Assembly (NCBI RefSeq): GCF_005503145.1
Contig: NZ_SCNV01000009.1
Span: forward strand, 121,240-185,239
Direction of reading: 5' to 3'
Length of the DNA stretch: 64,000 bases
From: Burkholderia sp. 4M9327F10
GTDB taxonomy: Bacteria; Pseudomonadota; Gammaproteobacteria; Burkholderiales; Burkholderiaceae
In this document: piece by piece, positions 25,489 through 35,535 of the stretch
Layout: each line of letters opens with the position of its first letter
How positions within the stretch are numbered: the first letter of the stretch is position 1
Notes under the pieces: model-generated
What the model was told of the DNA's origin: nothing
Database searches by the model: none
What the model saw: only the letters and a program-made list of their open reading frames with translations
Program-made: the position numbers and the translations under genes

Positions 25489-26916
25489 ATGTCTGCCTCC
25501 ATCTACTTCGCGGTCGCCTCCACGTTGTCGTCGGCCGACGCTGCGTCGACCCTCTTCACCAAGATGCTTGCCGGCCAGTTCCGGGACGCCTCCGCGATCG
25601 CTGCAGCGCACGCCGATCGCGAGCAAGGCAGCGCCGGGCCCGACTATGCGAGTCTGCAGAATTATGCCGACGTGCAACTGGTGCTGGGCCGCTACGAAGA
25701 CGCGGAAGACATATACCGGCGTGCGCAAAAGTCCATTCGCAGCGAACATGGCCCGATGCGCGCCGCCCTATCGCGCAATGCCGGCTGGCAAGCCTTCTTT
25801 CAAAGCCATCTCAGCACGGCGCTGAAGTGCTTCAAGCGAGTTGACGACGATGCCGATGCGAGTCTTGAACTGCGTCTCGAGAGCCTGGTAGGTTCGGTGC
25901 TGGTGCTGTTCCAGTTCGGCCGCCTCGACGGTGTACGCAGCCGTCTGGAAATGCTCGGCACGCTGGCGGCCGATGCAGCCGACAGCCGCTGGCGCCGCCT
26001 CGCCGAAGTGCTGCGCGCCGATCTGCTCGCGCAATACCGGATGCGTTCGTCCGCCCAGCTCGCCGACCATATTTACTGGCACTCGGCGATTCTCGAACTG
26101 CGCGCCGCCGATCTTTGCGAGGCCTCGCCCGCGCTGCCTGAGAACACCCCGACCATTGCCGCGCTCGCCCGCCGTGCCGAATATCTGACTCACCTGCAGG
26201 CACTGTCGACCGGCAGCCATGCCGGGCTCGGGCAGATCGACACGCATCTGCGCTGGAGCCAAAGCGCCGGACTCGACGACTACCACCGCGAACTGCGTCT
26301 CGAAGTTGCACTCGCCGCGCTGGCCGGGAATGCCCCTAACGTGGCCGATACCATGCTGCGTATGTTCGGCGACGGCGCGATGCACGGCAGCCAGCACGCT
26401 CACTGGTACATGGAATACCTCTACTGTCAGTCGAAAATGCGCCAGCAGCAGGGCCGCCTGCAGGACCATTCGCAGATGTATGCCCGCTACGCGCTGATGT
26501 CCATCAAACACGTGCGCGCGGACAGCGTGGCGATGCCCGCCGCCATTTCCGAGCGCGCCTCCGCCCCGGCCGACGACATCAGCGCGAGGTTGCCCGGCAA
26601 ATACCGGCGCGCTTACCGCTATCTGATTGAACACCTCGAGCGTCCCGATCTGTCGGTGCGCGAAGTGGCAAACCATATCGGTGTCACCGAGCGCGCGCTG
26701 CAAGCAGCGTTTAAGACCCATCTCGGCTATACGCCGAGCCAGTTGATCCGCAGCCGCCGCATGGAGCACATCCGCGACGAACTGCTGGCTGACGATACCC
26801 ATGCGTCCAGCGTGCTGGAGGTGGCCAATCGCTGGGGCGTGCAGCACCGCTCCACGCTCCTCAACGGCTATCGCAAACAGTACAACGAAGCTCCATCGGA
26901 GACGCTGTCGCGCTGA
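25489..26916 (+). CDS. hrpB: HrpB/HrpX-like AraC-family regulator of type III secretion
   Basis: 475 aa, nearly the length of Ralstonia HrpB (477 aa as remembered). The N-terminal ~350 residues form helical TPR-like repeats; 'IYFAVAS', 'RNAGWQAFFQSHLSTALKCFKRV' and 'DHIYWHSA' resemble the corresponding HrpB segments. The C-terminal ~110 residues carry two helix-turn-helices of AraC type ('LSVREVANHIGVTERALQAAFKTHLGYTPSQLI'-like region, then 'VLEVANRWGVQHRSTLLNGYRKQYNEAPSE'). HrpB activates promoters with TTCG-N16-TTCG, and two such boxes occur in this window. AGGAG precedes the ATG at 25489; longer in-frame starts back to 25177 lack support. Confidence 0.8.
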   Translation: MSASIYFAVASTLSSADAASTLFTKMLAGQFRDASAIAAAHADREQGSAGPDYASLQNYADVQLVLGRYEDAEDIYRRAQKSIRSEHGPMRAALSRNAGWQAFFQSHLSTALKCFKRVDDDADASLELRLESLVGSVLVLFQFGRLDGVRSRLEMLGTLAADAADSRWRRLAEVLRADLLAQYRMRSSAQLADHIYWHSAILELRAADLCEASPALPENTPTIAALARRAEYLTHLQALSTGSHAGLGQIDTHLRWSQSAGLDDYHRELRLEVALAALAGNAPNVADTMLRMFGDGAMHGSQHAHWYMEYLYCQSKMRQQQGRLQDHSQMYARYALMSIKHVRADSVAMPAAISERASAPADDISARLPGKYRRAYRYLIEHLERPDLSVREVANHIGVTERALQAAFKTHLGYTPSQLIRSRRMEHIRDELLADDTHASSVLEVANRWGVQHRSTLLNGYRKQYNEAPSETLSR

Positions 26917-26957
26917 GCACGCGCGTCGTAACACAACCGATCCGGCAAGGAGGCGGC

Positions 26958-27578
26958 ATGAACGGTTTCTTTCCCCCGCGCGTCATCGAAATTGGCGAGA
27001 TCCGGCTACGCCCGTTTGTCGACGCCGACGCCCCTGATCTTTTTCATGTGCTGCTCGGCGACCCGGCCGTCACCGAGTGGCTGCCGCTTGCCACGCATCG
27101 CAGCGTCGACGAATCGCGCGCCTTCATCCGTCTCTGCGAACTCGGCTGGACCAGCGCGACGCGTTTCACCTGGGCGCTTGAAGATAGCGCAGGCCGGCAA
27201 CTGCTGGCCGCAATCGAACTCACTCCGACCCTGCCGCGCGCCGAGCTCGGTGTGATCATCAGCCGGCGCGACGGCCATCGCCGGCGTCGCGCCAGCCTCG
27301 CAGCTCTGTTGAAGTTAATCGACTGGCTGATGGCGCAGCCGCCGCTGTGCCGGCTGCATGCCTACTGCGCGCCGCAAGGCGGAGCCGCCAGCACCATGAT
27401 GCGGCTCGGCTTCACACTGGAAGGACAGCTTAAGAACTGGGAGCCGCGGCCGAACCGTGGACTGCTGGCCGGTGATGCATTGCTGTTCGCGATCACGCGA
27501 GCGCCGGGTGAGAAGCTGGCGCCGCTGGCCGACCGGCTGACGCGCAAGCGTCACGACATGCTTCGCGTCGCGGCCTGA
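26958..27578 (+). CDS. GNAT-family acetyltransferase (RimJ/RimL type)
   Basis: 206 aa with the GNAT fold: 'IRLRPFVDADAPDLFHVLLGDPAVTEWL' at the N terminus, 'RELGVIISRRDGHRRRRA'-like acetyl-CoA loop region near residues 95-110, and 'MMRLGFTLEGQLKNWEPRPNRG' at the C terminus, typical of RimJ/RimL-like N-acetyltransferases. The usual Q/RxxGxG/A loop is replaced by an Arg-rich RRDGHRRRRA, an oddity for CoA binding. AAGGAGGC precedes the ATG. Substrate unknown. It lies 41 bp after hrpB, so co-transcription is possible. Confidence 0.72.
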   Translation: MNGFFPPRVIEIGEIRLRPFVDADAPDLFHVLLGDPAVTEWLPLATHRSVDESRAFIRLCELGWTSATRFTWALEDSAGRQLLAAIELTPTLPRAELGVIISRRDGHRRRRASLAALLKLIDWLMAQPPLCRLHAYCAPQGGAASTMMRLGFTLEGQLKNWEPRPNRGLLAGDALLFAITRAPGEKLAPLADRLTRKRHDMLRVAA

Positions 27579-27834
27579 CGATCGAGGGCTGTTGGCTGAC
27601 ACCGGCGAGCCGCTCGGCTGAGGTTGTCCAGCAATCCGAACCAGCGTACGGTTTCGCGATGCGTTATGCCGCTGCGCCTGTTATACCTGTTGGCTGGCCT
27701 ATCAGGAAAATTTAGACTAGCCAGGTGCGACGCAGACACAGTCAGAAGCGGTATGTGCTGCACAGCAAGACAGATGAATCACGGCGATCCGACAATGGCG
27801 GGTAAGCGTGTCGGAGCCGCACCGGAGATCGACC

Positions 27835-29067
27835 ATGCCGTGGGAACAGTGGCTCCGCGAACTGGTGCATGACGTGTCCAGCTACGACTACGAGCCGAGG
27901 CCGATGGGCCAGCCGTACGGGATGCCGCTGGGCATGCACACGGGTGCTCCGTATTCGATGCCGGGTGTACTCGGTGATCTGCCCGTATGGGCACCGTCCC
28001 AGCAAGCTCCGATCCAGCCGGCGCCTGCCACCTTCAACGTCAGCCCACACTCTGCCCATAACGCCTCTATACCCGGCAATTACCCGCAGGGCATCCCCAC
28101 ACCGTGGATAGGGAACGCCGACGCCCATCCCGAACGTTTAGGCCAGCGCCCCCCGCCGGCCCCATACCGTTACCGCCCCACGCATCCCGCTGTCATACCG
28201 GCAGGAGCGCCGATGGCCGCGCCCTACGCTCATCCGTATGGCGAAGACACGGCACACGGTATGCAGGGCGCCGGTTTCCAGCCACGGCCATTTGCTCATG
28301 AATTGCAGTGGTCAGCAGAAATCGTTCGGGATTTCAGGCCGCCGAGAACCCTCGCAGAGGAACACGAGCAATTGCAGTTCGCCCTCACGAGAAGCATCTA
28401 CGATACCCACCGCCGCCCCATAGAGAAGTTCCTTGACCGTCTCGACAAACACGCGAACTCGGCGCGACCGGCACGTCCGGTTCCCTTGAGCGAACAGCCC
28501 CTTGAAATACAGGAGCTCTACGAGAACGAAACCGAATACCTCGAGGAAATAACGGCCTCGCTGATGAACCATGCGCCCATCGAGAAGGCATTGAGACTGA
28601 CTGGCATGCGGGCCGTGCCCAATGACGGCATCACTCCCGAAGGCAAAAACAACTGCTTCCTGATCAGCCTCGCGCAGCATAAGACTGGCGACTACGATTC
28701 GCCGCATCTGGCGGAAGTCGATATGGCAAGAAGAGTGCTCAACGGCGACCCCGGCGCGAGAGCCGAGGCATGCACCTTGTCGTATGAACACGCCCGTCTG
28801 CTCGACAACGCGCGCGATTTTCGTCTCGGCAAGAATGCCAAATTTGCTTGCGGGAGCGTGGCTGCCCGTCTGGCCGTCGACCTGTTGAATGCCAACCAGA
28901 AGGACGAGGATAAACTCGACGTGTGGATAATTTCCATGGTCGACGGCAAGCCGCATATCGACAAGCTGGAGTCGGGTTCACCGTCGGCGCGTGTCGTGGG
29001 CATCTGGGACAAGGGTGGTCACTTCGAATCGATTACGTCGATCCCCGCAGGTCTCCAGCAGACGTGA
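27835..29067 (+). CDS. Candidate effector with OTU/papain-like Cys-His C-terminal domain
   Basis: 410 aa from the ATG at 27835 (GGAG 9 nt upstream; GTG at 27808 is alternative). The N-terminal ~165 residues are rich in Pro, Met, Gly, Ala and Tyr, and disordered-looking. The C-terminal half is globular. It contains 'DGITPEGKNNCFLISLAQH' with Cys274 and ends with 'GGHFESITSIPAG' with His396. A Cys set after Asn-Asn and followed by a helix, plus a late His followed by Phe, recalls OTU or papain-like cysteine proteases such as deubiquitinases. The catalytic role is inference from these two motifs only. A degenerate hrpII half-match (TTCG-N16-TGCG) lies at 27653. Confidence 0.55.
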   Translation: MPWEQWLRELVHDVSSYDYEPRPMGQPYGMPLGMHTGAPYSMPGVLGDLPVWAPSQQAPIQPAPATFNVSPHSAHNASIPGNYPQGIPTPWIGNADAHPERLGQRPPPAPYRYRPTHPAVIPAGAPMAAPYAHPYGEDTAHGMQGAGFQPRPFAHELQWSAEIVRDFRPPRTLAEEHEQLQFALTRSIYDTHRRPIEKFLDRLDKHANSARPARPVPLSEQPLEIQELYENETEYLEEITASLMNHAPIEKALRLTGMRAVPNDGITPEGKNNCFLISLAQHKTGDYDSPHLAEVDMARRVLNGDPGARAEACTLSYEHARLLDNARDFRLGKNAKFACGSVAARLAVDLLNANQKDEDKLDVWIISMVDGKPHIDKLESGSPSARVVGIWDKGGHFESITSIPAGLQQT

Positions 29068-29468
29068 CGCATGTGCGAGCCTTGCAACACCGCAATCGGA
29101 CGGATACGAAACGCTCGCTATGCGAAATTTTCTCGGCAAAACGTGCGTCCTGACGTATTCCTCGTCGACTTGCTGTACGTCGTCGAACTCGAGTTCGGCG
29201 AGGAGCACAGCGAAACGAGAGGTTGAAATTATTTTGCAATCCTACACGAATGCCGTGAAATGGGGATGGCTGAACTTCCATCCGTTCAAGGAAGAAGTGC
29301 CGTCAGGTGGGGAAAAGAGATGACGCCATTCAGGTCACGCCGGGCAAAACCGGGAGTTCAACGGGAAAACGTCTAATTATCGGCGAAAGCCGGAGCGGGC
29401 TGCGCCTTTGCGATGAACGCTATGGCACGGGCAGCGATCGGAACGGCTGCAAAAGCTTACAGGAAGGG
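29068..29468. other. Intergenic region between candidate effector gene and tRNA-Ser
   Basis: About 400 bp with no supported gene. Short frames exist on both strands (for example 29120-29323 forward) but show no family motif. It is less GC-rich than its surroundings around 29220-29290. It lies on the 3' side of the tRNA-Ser gene, the usual landing side for integrases, but no integrase or direct repeat of the tRNA end was seen in the window. Confidence 0.5.
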
Positions 29469-29559
29469 TGGCGGAGAGACGGGGATTCGAACCCCGGATA
29501 GGTTATTAACCTATACACGCTTTCCAGGCGTGCGACTTAAACCGCTCATCCATCTCTCC
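29469..29559 (-). tRNA. tRNA-Ser (anticodon GGA)
   Basis: 91 nt read on the minus strand. The acceptor stem GGAGAGA pairs with TCTCTCC, followed by discriminator G and an encoded CCA (29471-29469). The anticodon loop reads CTGGAAA (anticodon GGA) on a GCACGC/GCGTGT-type stem. A long variable arm (TATAGGTTAATAACCTAT) marks a class II serine tRNA, and the T arm is GGGGTTCGAATCCCC. It decodes UCC and UCU. Confidence 0.95.
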
Positions 29560-29662
29560 GGCGGGAGCCGAATTATAGCAAACTCTGGGGCCCGCGCCAC
29601 CCCTGCCGGAAAACGTGCATGAAACAACGCGCAAACGCCCGCCAGGCGGGCATCCGGCCACC

Positions 29663-31681
29663 TCAGGGATGGCGAATATAGTCCACCAGCGCCCGCGTAT
29701 AGGCATCCGGCTTGCGATCCACAAGACTCACCACGATCGTCACCAGGAACCCCGCGGGCACCCCAAACACGCCCGAACTGATCGGCTCGATTCCGAACCA
29801 TCTGGCACCCGCGAAACCCGTCATCTGCGTGAAAAACGGATACGTCGAAACAATGTAGTAAATGCAGACCGCGAGCCCCGCCACCATCCCGGCCACCGCG
29901 CCAAGCCGGGTCGTGCGCTTCCAGAACACGCCCAGCACCAGCACCGGAAACAGACTGGACGCCGCAAGCGAAAACGCCGCCCCCACCAGAAACAGAATAT
30001 TCCCCGTATTCAGCGACGCCACATACGAAGCAAACAGCGCCACCCCCAGCAAGAGGATCTTCGAGATCGTCACTCTGCGCTGGCTCGAGGCCGCCGGATC
30101 GACCATGTGATAGTAGACATCGTGCGAAAGCGCGTTCGCAATCGTGAGCAGCAGACCGTCAGCCGTGGAAAGCGCGGCGGCCAGCGCCCCCGCCGCAATC
30201 AGCCCCGACATCACATACGGCAGCCCGGCAATCTCCGGCGCCGCGAGCACCACCATATCCGGCTGCATGCTGATCTCGCTCCAGCGCACAATGCCGTCGG
30301 GGTTCATATTGTCGACACTGATCAGATTCGGCTCGATCCGAAGCCACTGCGTGAGCCACTGCGGCAAATCCGCAAACGGGTGCCCCACGAGATTCGTCAG
30401 GATCTCGTACTTGATCAGCACCGACAACACCGGCACCGTCAGATAGAACAGCGCGACAAACAACAGTGTCCAGCCCACCGAGCGCCGCGCCGATGCCACC
30501 GAAGTCGTGGTGTTATAGCGCGTCAGGATATGCGGCAAGCTCGCCGTGCCCAGCGACAAACACAGCAGCAGCGACAGAAAATTCCGTTCATGCGTCTGCC
30601 GGTCTTCGGCGCTGATCGCCGGGAACGGCTCGGCCATCGGCACCGGCGACGACGCGCGCATCAGCAGCGCCTCGCGCCGCTGCGTCCAGACGATTCTCGC
30701 GGCGTCCGCGTCGCGCGGGAACAGCTCGAGTTCGCGCTCGTGCGTGTTGATTTCGCGCAGCGAGCCGTTATGCCGGCGCAAATCCGCGACCTGCTGGGTC
30801 AGTCGCTCTTTTGCCTCAACGAACGATTGCGGCAGTTTGTCGATCTGCGTCTGCAGTCGCGCCGCCTGCAGGCTGTAGTTCTTGCGCACGCTCTGATCCT
30901 GCGGCGAGTCGCGTACCTGACGCTCGAGCGTCTCGACTCGCGTCATCAGGCGTCCATAGTTGAATTGCGGTGCCCAGCCGAGGCCATCCTTGTGCGCAAT
31001 CATGGAAACCGGAATCAGGATCGCTGCAATGAGGATGATGTACTGCGCCACCTGGGTCCACGTCACTGCGCGCATGCCGCCCAGAAACGAGCACACCAGA
31101 ATGCCCGCGAGGCCGCAGAAGATGCCCACCGCAAAGTCGACGCCGATAAAGCGCGATGCAATCAGCCCCACCCCCTGAATCTGCGCCACCAGGTAGACGA
31201 ATGAGCACAGGATCGCGGCCAGTGCGGCGAGTCCGCGCACCGCGTTGCTCGAGAAACGCGTGCCGAGAAAATCGGGAATCGTGTAGCGCGCCAGCTTGCG
31301 CACATAAGGCGCCAGCAGGAACGCGGTCAGGCAATAGCCGCCGGTCCAACCCATCAGATAGGCGAGGCCATCGTAACCGGTCGCATAGATCGAACCCGCA
31401 AGACCGATGAACGACGCCGCCGAGAGCCAGTCGGCCGCCGTCGCCATGCCGTTGAAGGCCGACGGCACGCGCCGTCCCGCGACGTAGTACTCCACCAGAT
31501 CGGAGGTGCGCGACAGCAGGCCGATCACCGCGTACACAGCGATCGGTACGAACAGGAACACGTAGCCGATCCATACCCCCGGCCCTGTCACCTGCTCGAT
31601 ACGCCACATCACATAGATAAAAACCAGAAAGCCGAGCGTGTAGAGCGCGTATGAGCGGATGAGCCGATGCGTGAGCGTCAT
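29663..31681 (-). CDS. Sodium:solute symporter large subunit (SSS family, acetate/monocarboxylate type)
   Basis: 672 aa from the ATG at 31681. It has about 13 membrane segments. Family marks include 'GYDGLAYLMGWTGGYCLTAFLLAPYVRKLARYTIPDFLGTRF' and 'FLGGMRAVTWTQVAQY'. A hydrophilic insert at ~280-390, with coiled-coil-prone 'QVADLRRHNGSLREINTHERELELF', is typical of the VC_2705-type subgroup that pairs with a DUF4212 subunit. It starts 4 bp after the DUF4212 gene. Just upstream of acs-type metabolism genes, it probably imports acetate or another short organic acid with Na+. A longer in-frame start runs through the hexanucleotide repeat and is less likely. Confidence 0.85.
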   Translation of the reverse strand: MTLTHRLIRSYALYTLGFLVFIYVMWRIEQVTGPGVWIGYVFLFVPIAVYAVIGLLSRTSDLVEYYVAGRRVPSAFNGMATAADWLSAASFIGLAGSIYATGYDGLAYLMGWTGGYCLTAFLLAPYVRKLARYTIPDFLGTRFSSNAVRGLAALAAILCSFVYLVAQIQGVGLIASRFIGVDFAVGIFCGLAGILVCSFLGGMRAVTWTQVAQYIILIAAILIPVSMIAHKDGLGWAPQFNYGRLMTRVETLERQVRDSPQDQSVRKNYSLQAARLQTQIDKLPQSFVEAKERLTQQVADLRRHNGSLREINTHERELELFPRDADAARIVWTQRREALLMRASSPVPMAEPFPAISAEDRQTHERNFLSLLLCLSLGTASLPHILTRYNTTTSVASARRSVGWTLLFVALFYLTVPVLSVLIKYEILTNLVGHPFADLPQWLTQWLRIEPNLISVDNMNPDGIVRWSEISMQPDMVVLAAPEIAGLPYVMSGLIAAGALAAALSTADGLLLTIANALSHDVYYHMVDPAASSQRRVTISKILLLGVALFASYVASLNTGNILFLVGAAFSLAASSLFPVLVLGVFWKRTTRLGAVAGMVAGLAVCIYYIVSTYPFFTQMTGFAGARWFGIEPISSGVFGVPAGFLVTIVVSLVDRKPDAYTRALVDYIRHP

Positions 31682-31685
31682 CGGC

Positions 31686-32087
31686 TCAGTTTCCGCGCGC
31701 TGCGGTGGGGCCCGCCGCGCTCGCAGCGGCGCCGGCACGCGCATCTGCATCTGCATCTGCATCTGCATCGAACGCGCGTTGCAGGATGCGGTCGGCCCGC
31801 TGCATCAGCACGATATACACGACGATCAAGCCCACGTAGATCAGAATCGCCCCCTGCGCCCCAATGTAGAACGGCAGGCTGAAACCGGCGAAGCGCACCT
31901 TGGACAGGGTGGGCGCGGCAAGCGGCACCACGAACGACACGAGGAACCCGAGCGTCATCAATACGCCGGTCAGCACGAGGTTGTAGCGCCAGTAGCGGCC
32001 GTGAGCGCGCGCCATCGCCGCCGAGACCGGTGGCGGTTCGGGAGGCGGGTGAAGCGCGGACTGGGAGGGGGTATGCGGCGCGGCCAT
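31686..32087 (-). CDS. DUF4212 small subunit of Na+/solute symporter
   Basis: 133 aa from the ATG at 32087. Two membrane helices (about residues 36-55 and 75-98, 'IGAQGAILIYVGLIVVYIVLMQ') and the preceding 'ARAHGRYWRYNLVLT' fit the DUF4212 family, which is encoded directly before SSS symporters. The C terminus carries five Asp-Ala pairs encoded by a hexanucleotide tandem repeat, then an Ala-rich tail. It is followed after 4 bp by the symporter gene. Longer in-frame starts to 32237 cross the acs terminator and are rejected. Confidence 0.8.
   Translation of the reverse strand: MAAPHTPSQSALHPPPEPPPVSAAMARAHGRYWRYNLVLTGVLMTLGFLVSFVVPLAAPTLSKVRFAGFSLPFYIGAQGAILIYVGLIVVYIVLMQRADRILQRAFDADADADADARAGAAASAAGPTAARGN
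31741..31770. repeat. Hexanucleotide tandem repeat (GCATCT)4 + GCATCG
   Basis: Four exact GCATCT units and one GCATCG lie in frame in the 3' end of the DUF4212 gene, coding (Asp-Ala)5 on the minus strand. Because the unit is six bases, copy-number changes would lengthen or shorten the tail without shifting frame. The longer in-frame extension of the symporter start would read through the repeat as Met-Gln pairs. Confidence 0.85.
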
Positions 32088-32223
32088 GCGCCTATGTATC
32101 AAAAAGGCACCGGACAGGCAATCGGGATTCTCCGCGCAGTGGGCTTGCGAAGGCCTCCTCAGCCACTGTCGCTTGGGCCGGCGCCCGATGACAAACCGCG
32201 AGTGGCAGGCAAAACTCAGCAAG

Positions 32224-32252
32224 AAAAAACGGCGCATCGAATGATGCGCCGT
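32224..32252 (-). terminator. Intrinsic terminator of acs
   Basis: Read leftward, ACGGCGCATC pairs perfectly with GATGCGCCGT around an ATTC loop (32252-32229) and is followed by T5-6 (32228 downward). It lies about 60 bp after the acs stop codon and before the DUF4212 start, so acs and the symporter pair are probably separate units. Confidence 0.85.
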
Positions 32253-32312
32253 CGTTCGGGTTTCTCAACCGGCTACGGGCTGGCTACCCAGCTCATAGAC
32301 CCGACCTGCAGC

Positions 32313-34295
<1,983 letters not shown>

Positions 34296-34879
34296 CGACT
34301 ACCCCTTGGTGAAGATGAAACGTAAATCCTGTGCTGACGCGCCGGTGGCGCATCATGTCATGGCGACGCCGCCTGGGCGCATAGGCCCATAGCCGCTCAG
34401 CGGCGCCTGTCTCCAACCCTCGCGCAGGGCCTTCATTCCCTGCGCAGCCAACTGCCGAACCCGCATGCCGCATCGCAACACGCGCGGACTTCAGCGATCG
34501 GCCCGTTCACTTACCACCATAAACGTTGCAACTTACCGGCCACTTACGCAAGCCTCACAGAGCGGGATGCTACCCGTTTAGCCGCTGGCGTGTTGCCGCG
34601 GCGCCCTTGCCGCCGGGCGCAGCGGGTGTCGTACGTGCCCTTTTACCATGCTAACTGAACTGGCCGGCCGGATTCCAGCACCGTCGGCGCGTTTGCCTGT
34701 CTCCACCAGGTAAACCCGGATGTGGCTGTACAATAGCGCGCCTGCTGTGGGGTTTCCCTCACGCTTGGCGGTGCGCCTGCCCGGTTATTGCCTGTGCTTT
34801 GCCTCGCGCTCAGGCCATTGCGCGCCGGCCGATTCCAGCCCGATCTCATCGCCCTGATTCATCGCCCTGATTCTTGCCT
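34296..34879. other. Intergenic region between acs and the UPF0114 gene
   Basis: About 580 bp holding the divergent promoters. Short minus-strand frames at 34282-34473 and 34643-34849 have no recognisable motif or good ribosome-binding site and overlap likely promoter DNA. No clear operator palindrome was found. Confidence 0.5.
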
Positions 34880-35479
34880 ATGTCCGCTCCGCGTCCCGAT
34901 TCCGCTGGTAAAACGCGCCGCCCGATGCGCCCTCTGCCCGCCGTCATCTTCATGAGCCGCTGGCTGCAGGTACCGCTCTACCTCGGCCTGATCGTCGCGC
35001 AAGGCGTCTACGTCGTCCTGTTCCTCAAGGAAGTCTGGCACCTCGTCACGGCTTCGATGACGCTCGACGAAACCAACATCATGCTGGTCGTGCTCGGCCT
35101 GATCGACGTGGTGATGATCTCGAACCTGCTGATCATGGTGATCATCGGCGGGTATGAAACCTTTGTGTCGCGCCTGGGCGTCGAAGGCCACCCGGACGAG
35201 CCCGAATGGCTCGACCACGTGAACGCCGGCGTGCTGAAGGTCAAGCTTTCCATGGCGCTGATCAGCATCTCGTCGATCCACTTGCTGAAGACCTTTATCA
35301 GCCCCGACCAGAACTCCACCCACACCATCATGTGGCAGGTGATCATTCACCTGGCGTTCCTGCTGTCCGCGGTCGTCATGGCCGTCGTCGACCGGCTGAC
35401 CACGCATACCCATCCGGCGCATTTCCATGAGCCGGCTGTGCCGCAACCTGTTTCCACTCCCCTGAAGGCGCAAGACTGA
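34880..35479 (+). CDS. UPF0114/YqhA-type inner-membrane protein (TIGR00645 group)
   Basis: 199 aa with about four membrane helices: '[20 protein letters not shown]', '[32 protein letters not shown]', '[19 protein letters not shown]' and '[17 protein letters not shown]'. The loop '[22 protein letters not shown]' is characteristic of the UPF0114 family, whose function is unknown. A His-rich C-terminal tail ([12 protein letters not shown]) might bind metal. The ATG at 34880 is preferred over TTG at 34874. The fumarase start is 56 bp after the stop. Confidence 0.85.
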   Translation: MSAPRPDSAGKTRRPMRPLPAVIFMSRWLQVPLYLGLIVAQGVYVVLFLKEVWHLVTASMTLDETNIMLVVLGLIDVVMISNLLIMVIIGGYETFVSRLGVEGHPDEPEWLDHVNAGVLKVKLSMALISISSIHLLKTFISPDQNSTHTIMWQVIIHLAFLLSAVVMAVVDRLTTHTHPAHFHEPAVPQPVSTPLKAQD

Positions 35480-35535
35480 TTGCGCAGCCCATGCAATCAG
35501 TACAACAAGCGCCCATTGTCCCCACTGAGCTAGCC

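Noticed and set aside
27653..27676. Degenerate hrpII-like element TTCG-N16-TGCG upstream of the OTU-like candidate
   Set aside because: Second half is TGCG and no -10 occurs at 30-32 bp, so it is too weak to call as a HrpB site.
29120..29323. Forward frame of 68 codons between the candidate effector and tRNA-Ser
   Set aside because: Ser/Cys-rich start of low quality, no motif, and it overlaps other frames.
29469..29559. tRNA-Ser 3' end as a proven att site
   Set aside because: No second copy of the tRNA 3' end was seen within the window, so integration is not supported here.
29615..31204. 529-aa forward frame opposite the SSS symporter
   Set aside because: Arg/His/Gln-rich shadow; the symporter on the minus strand has membrane helices and family motifs.
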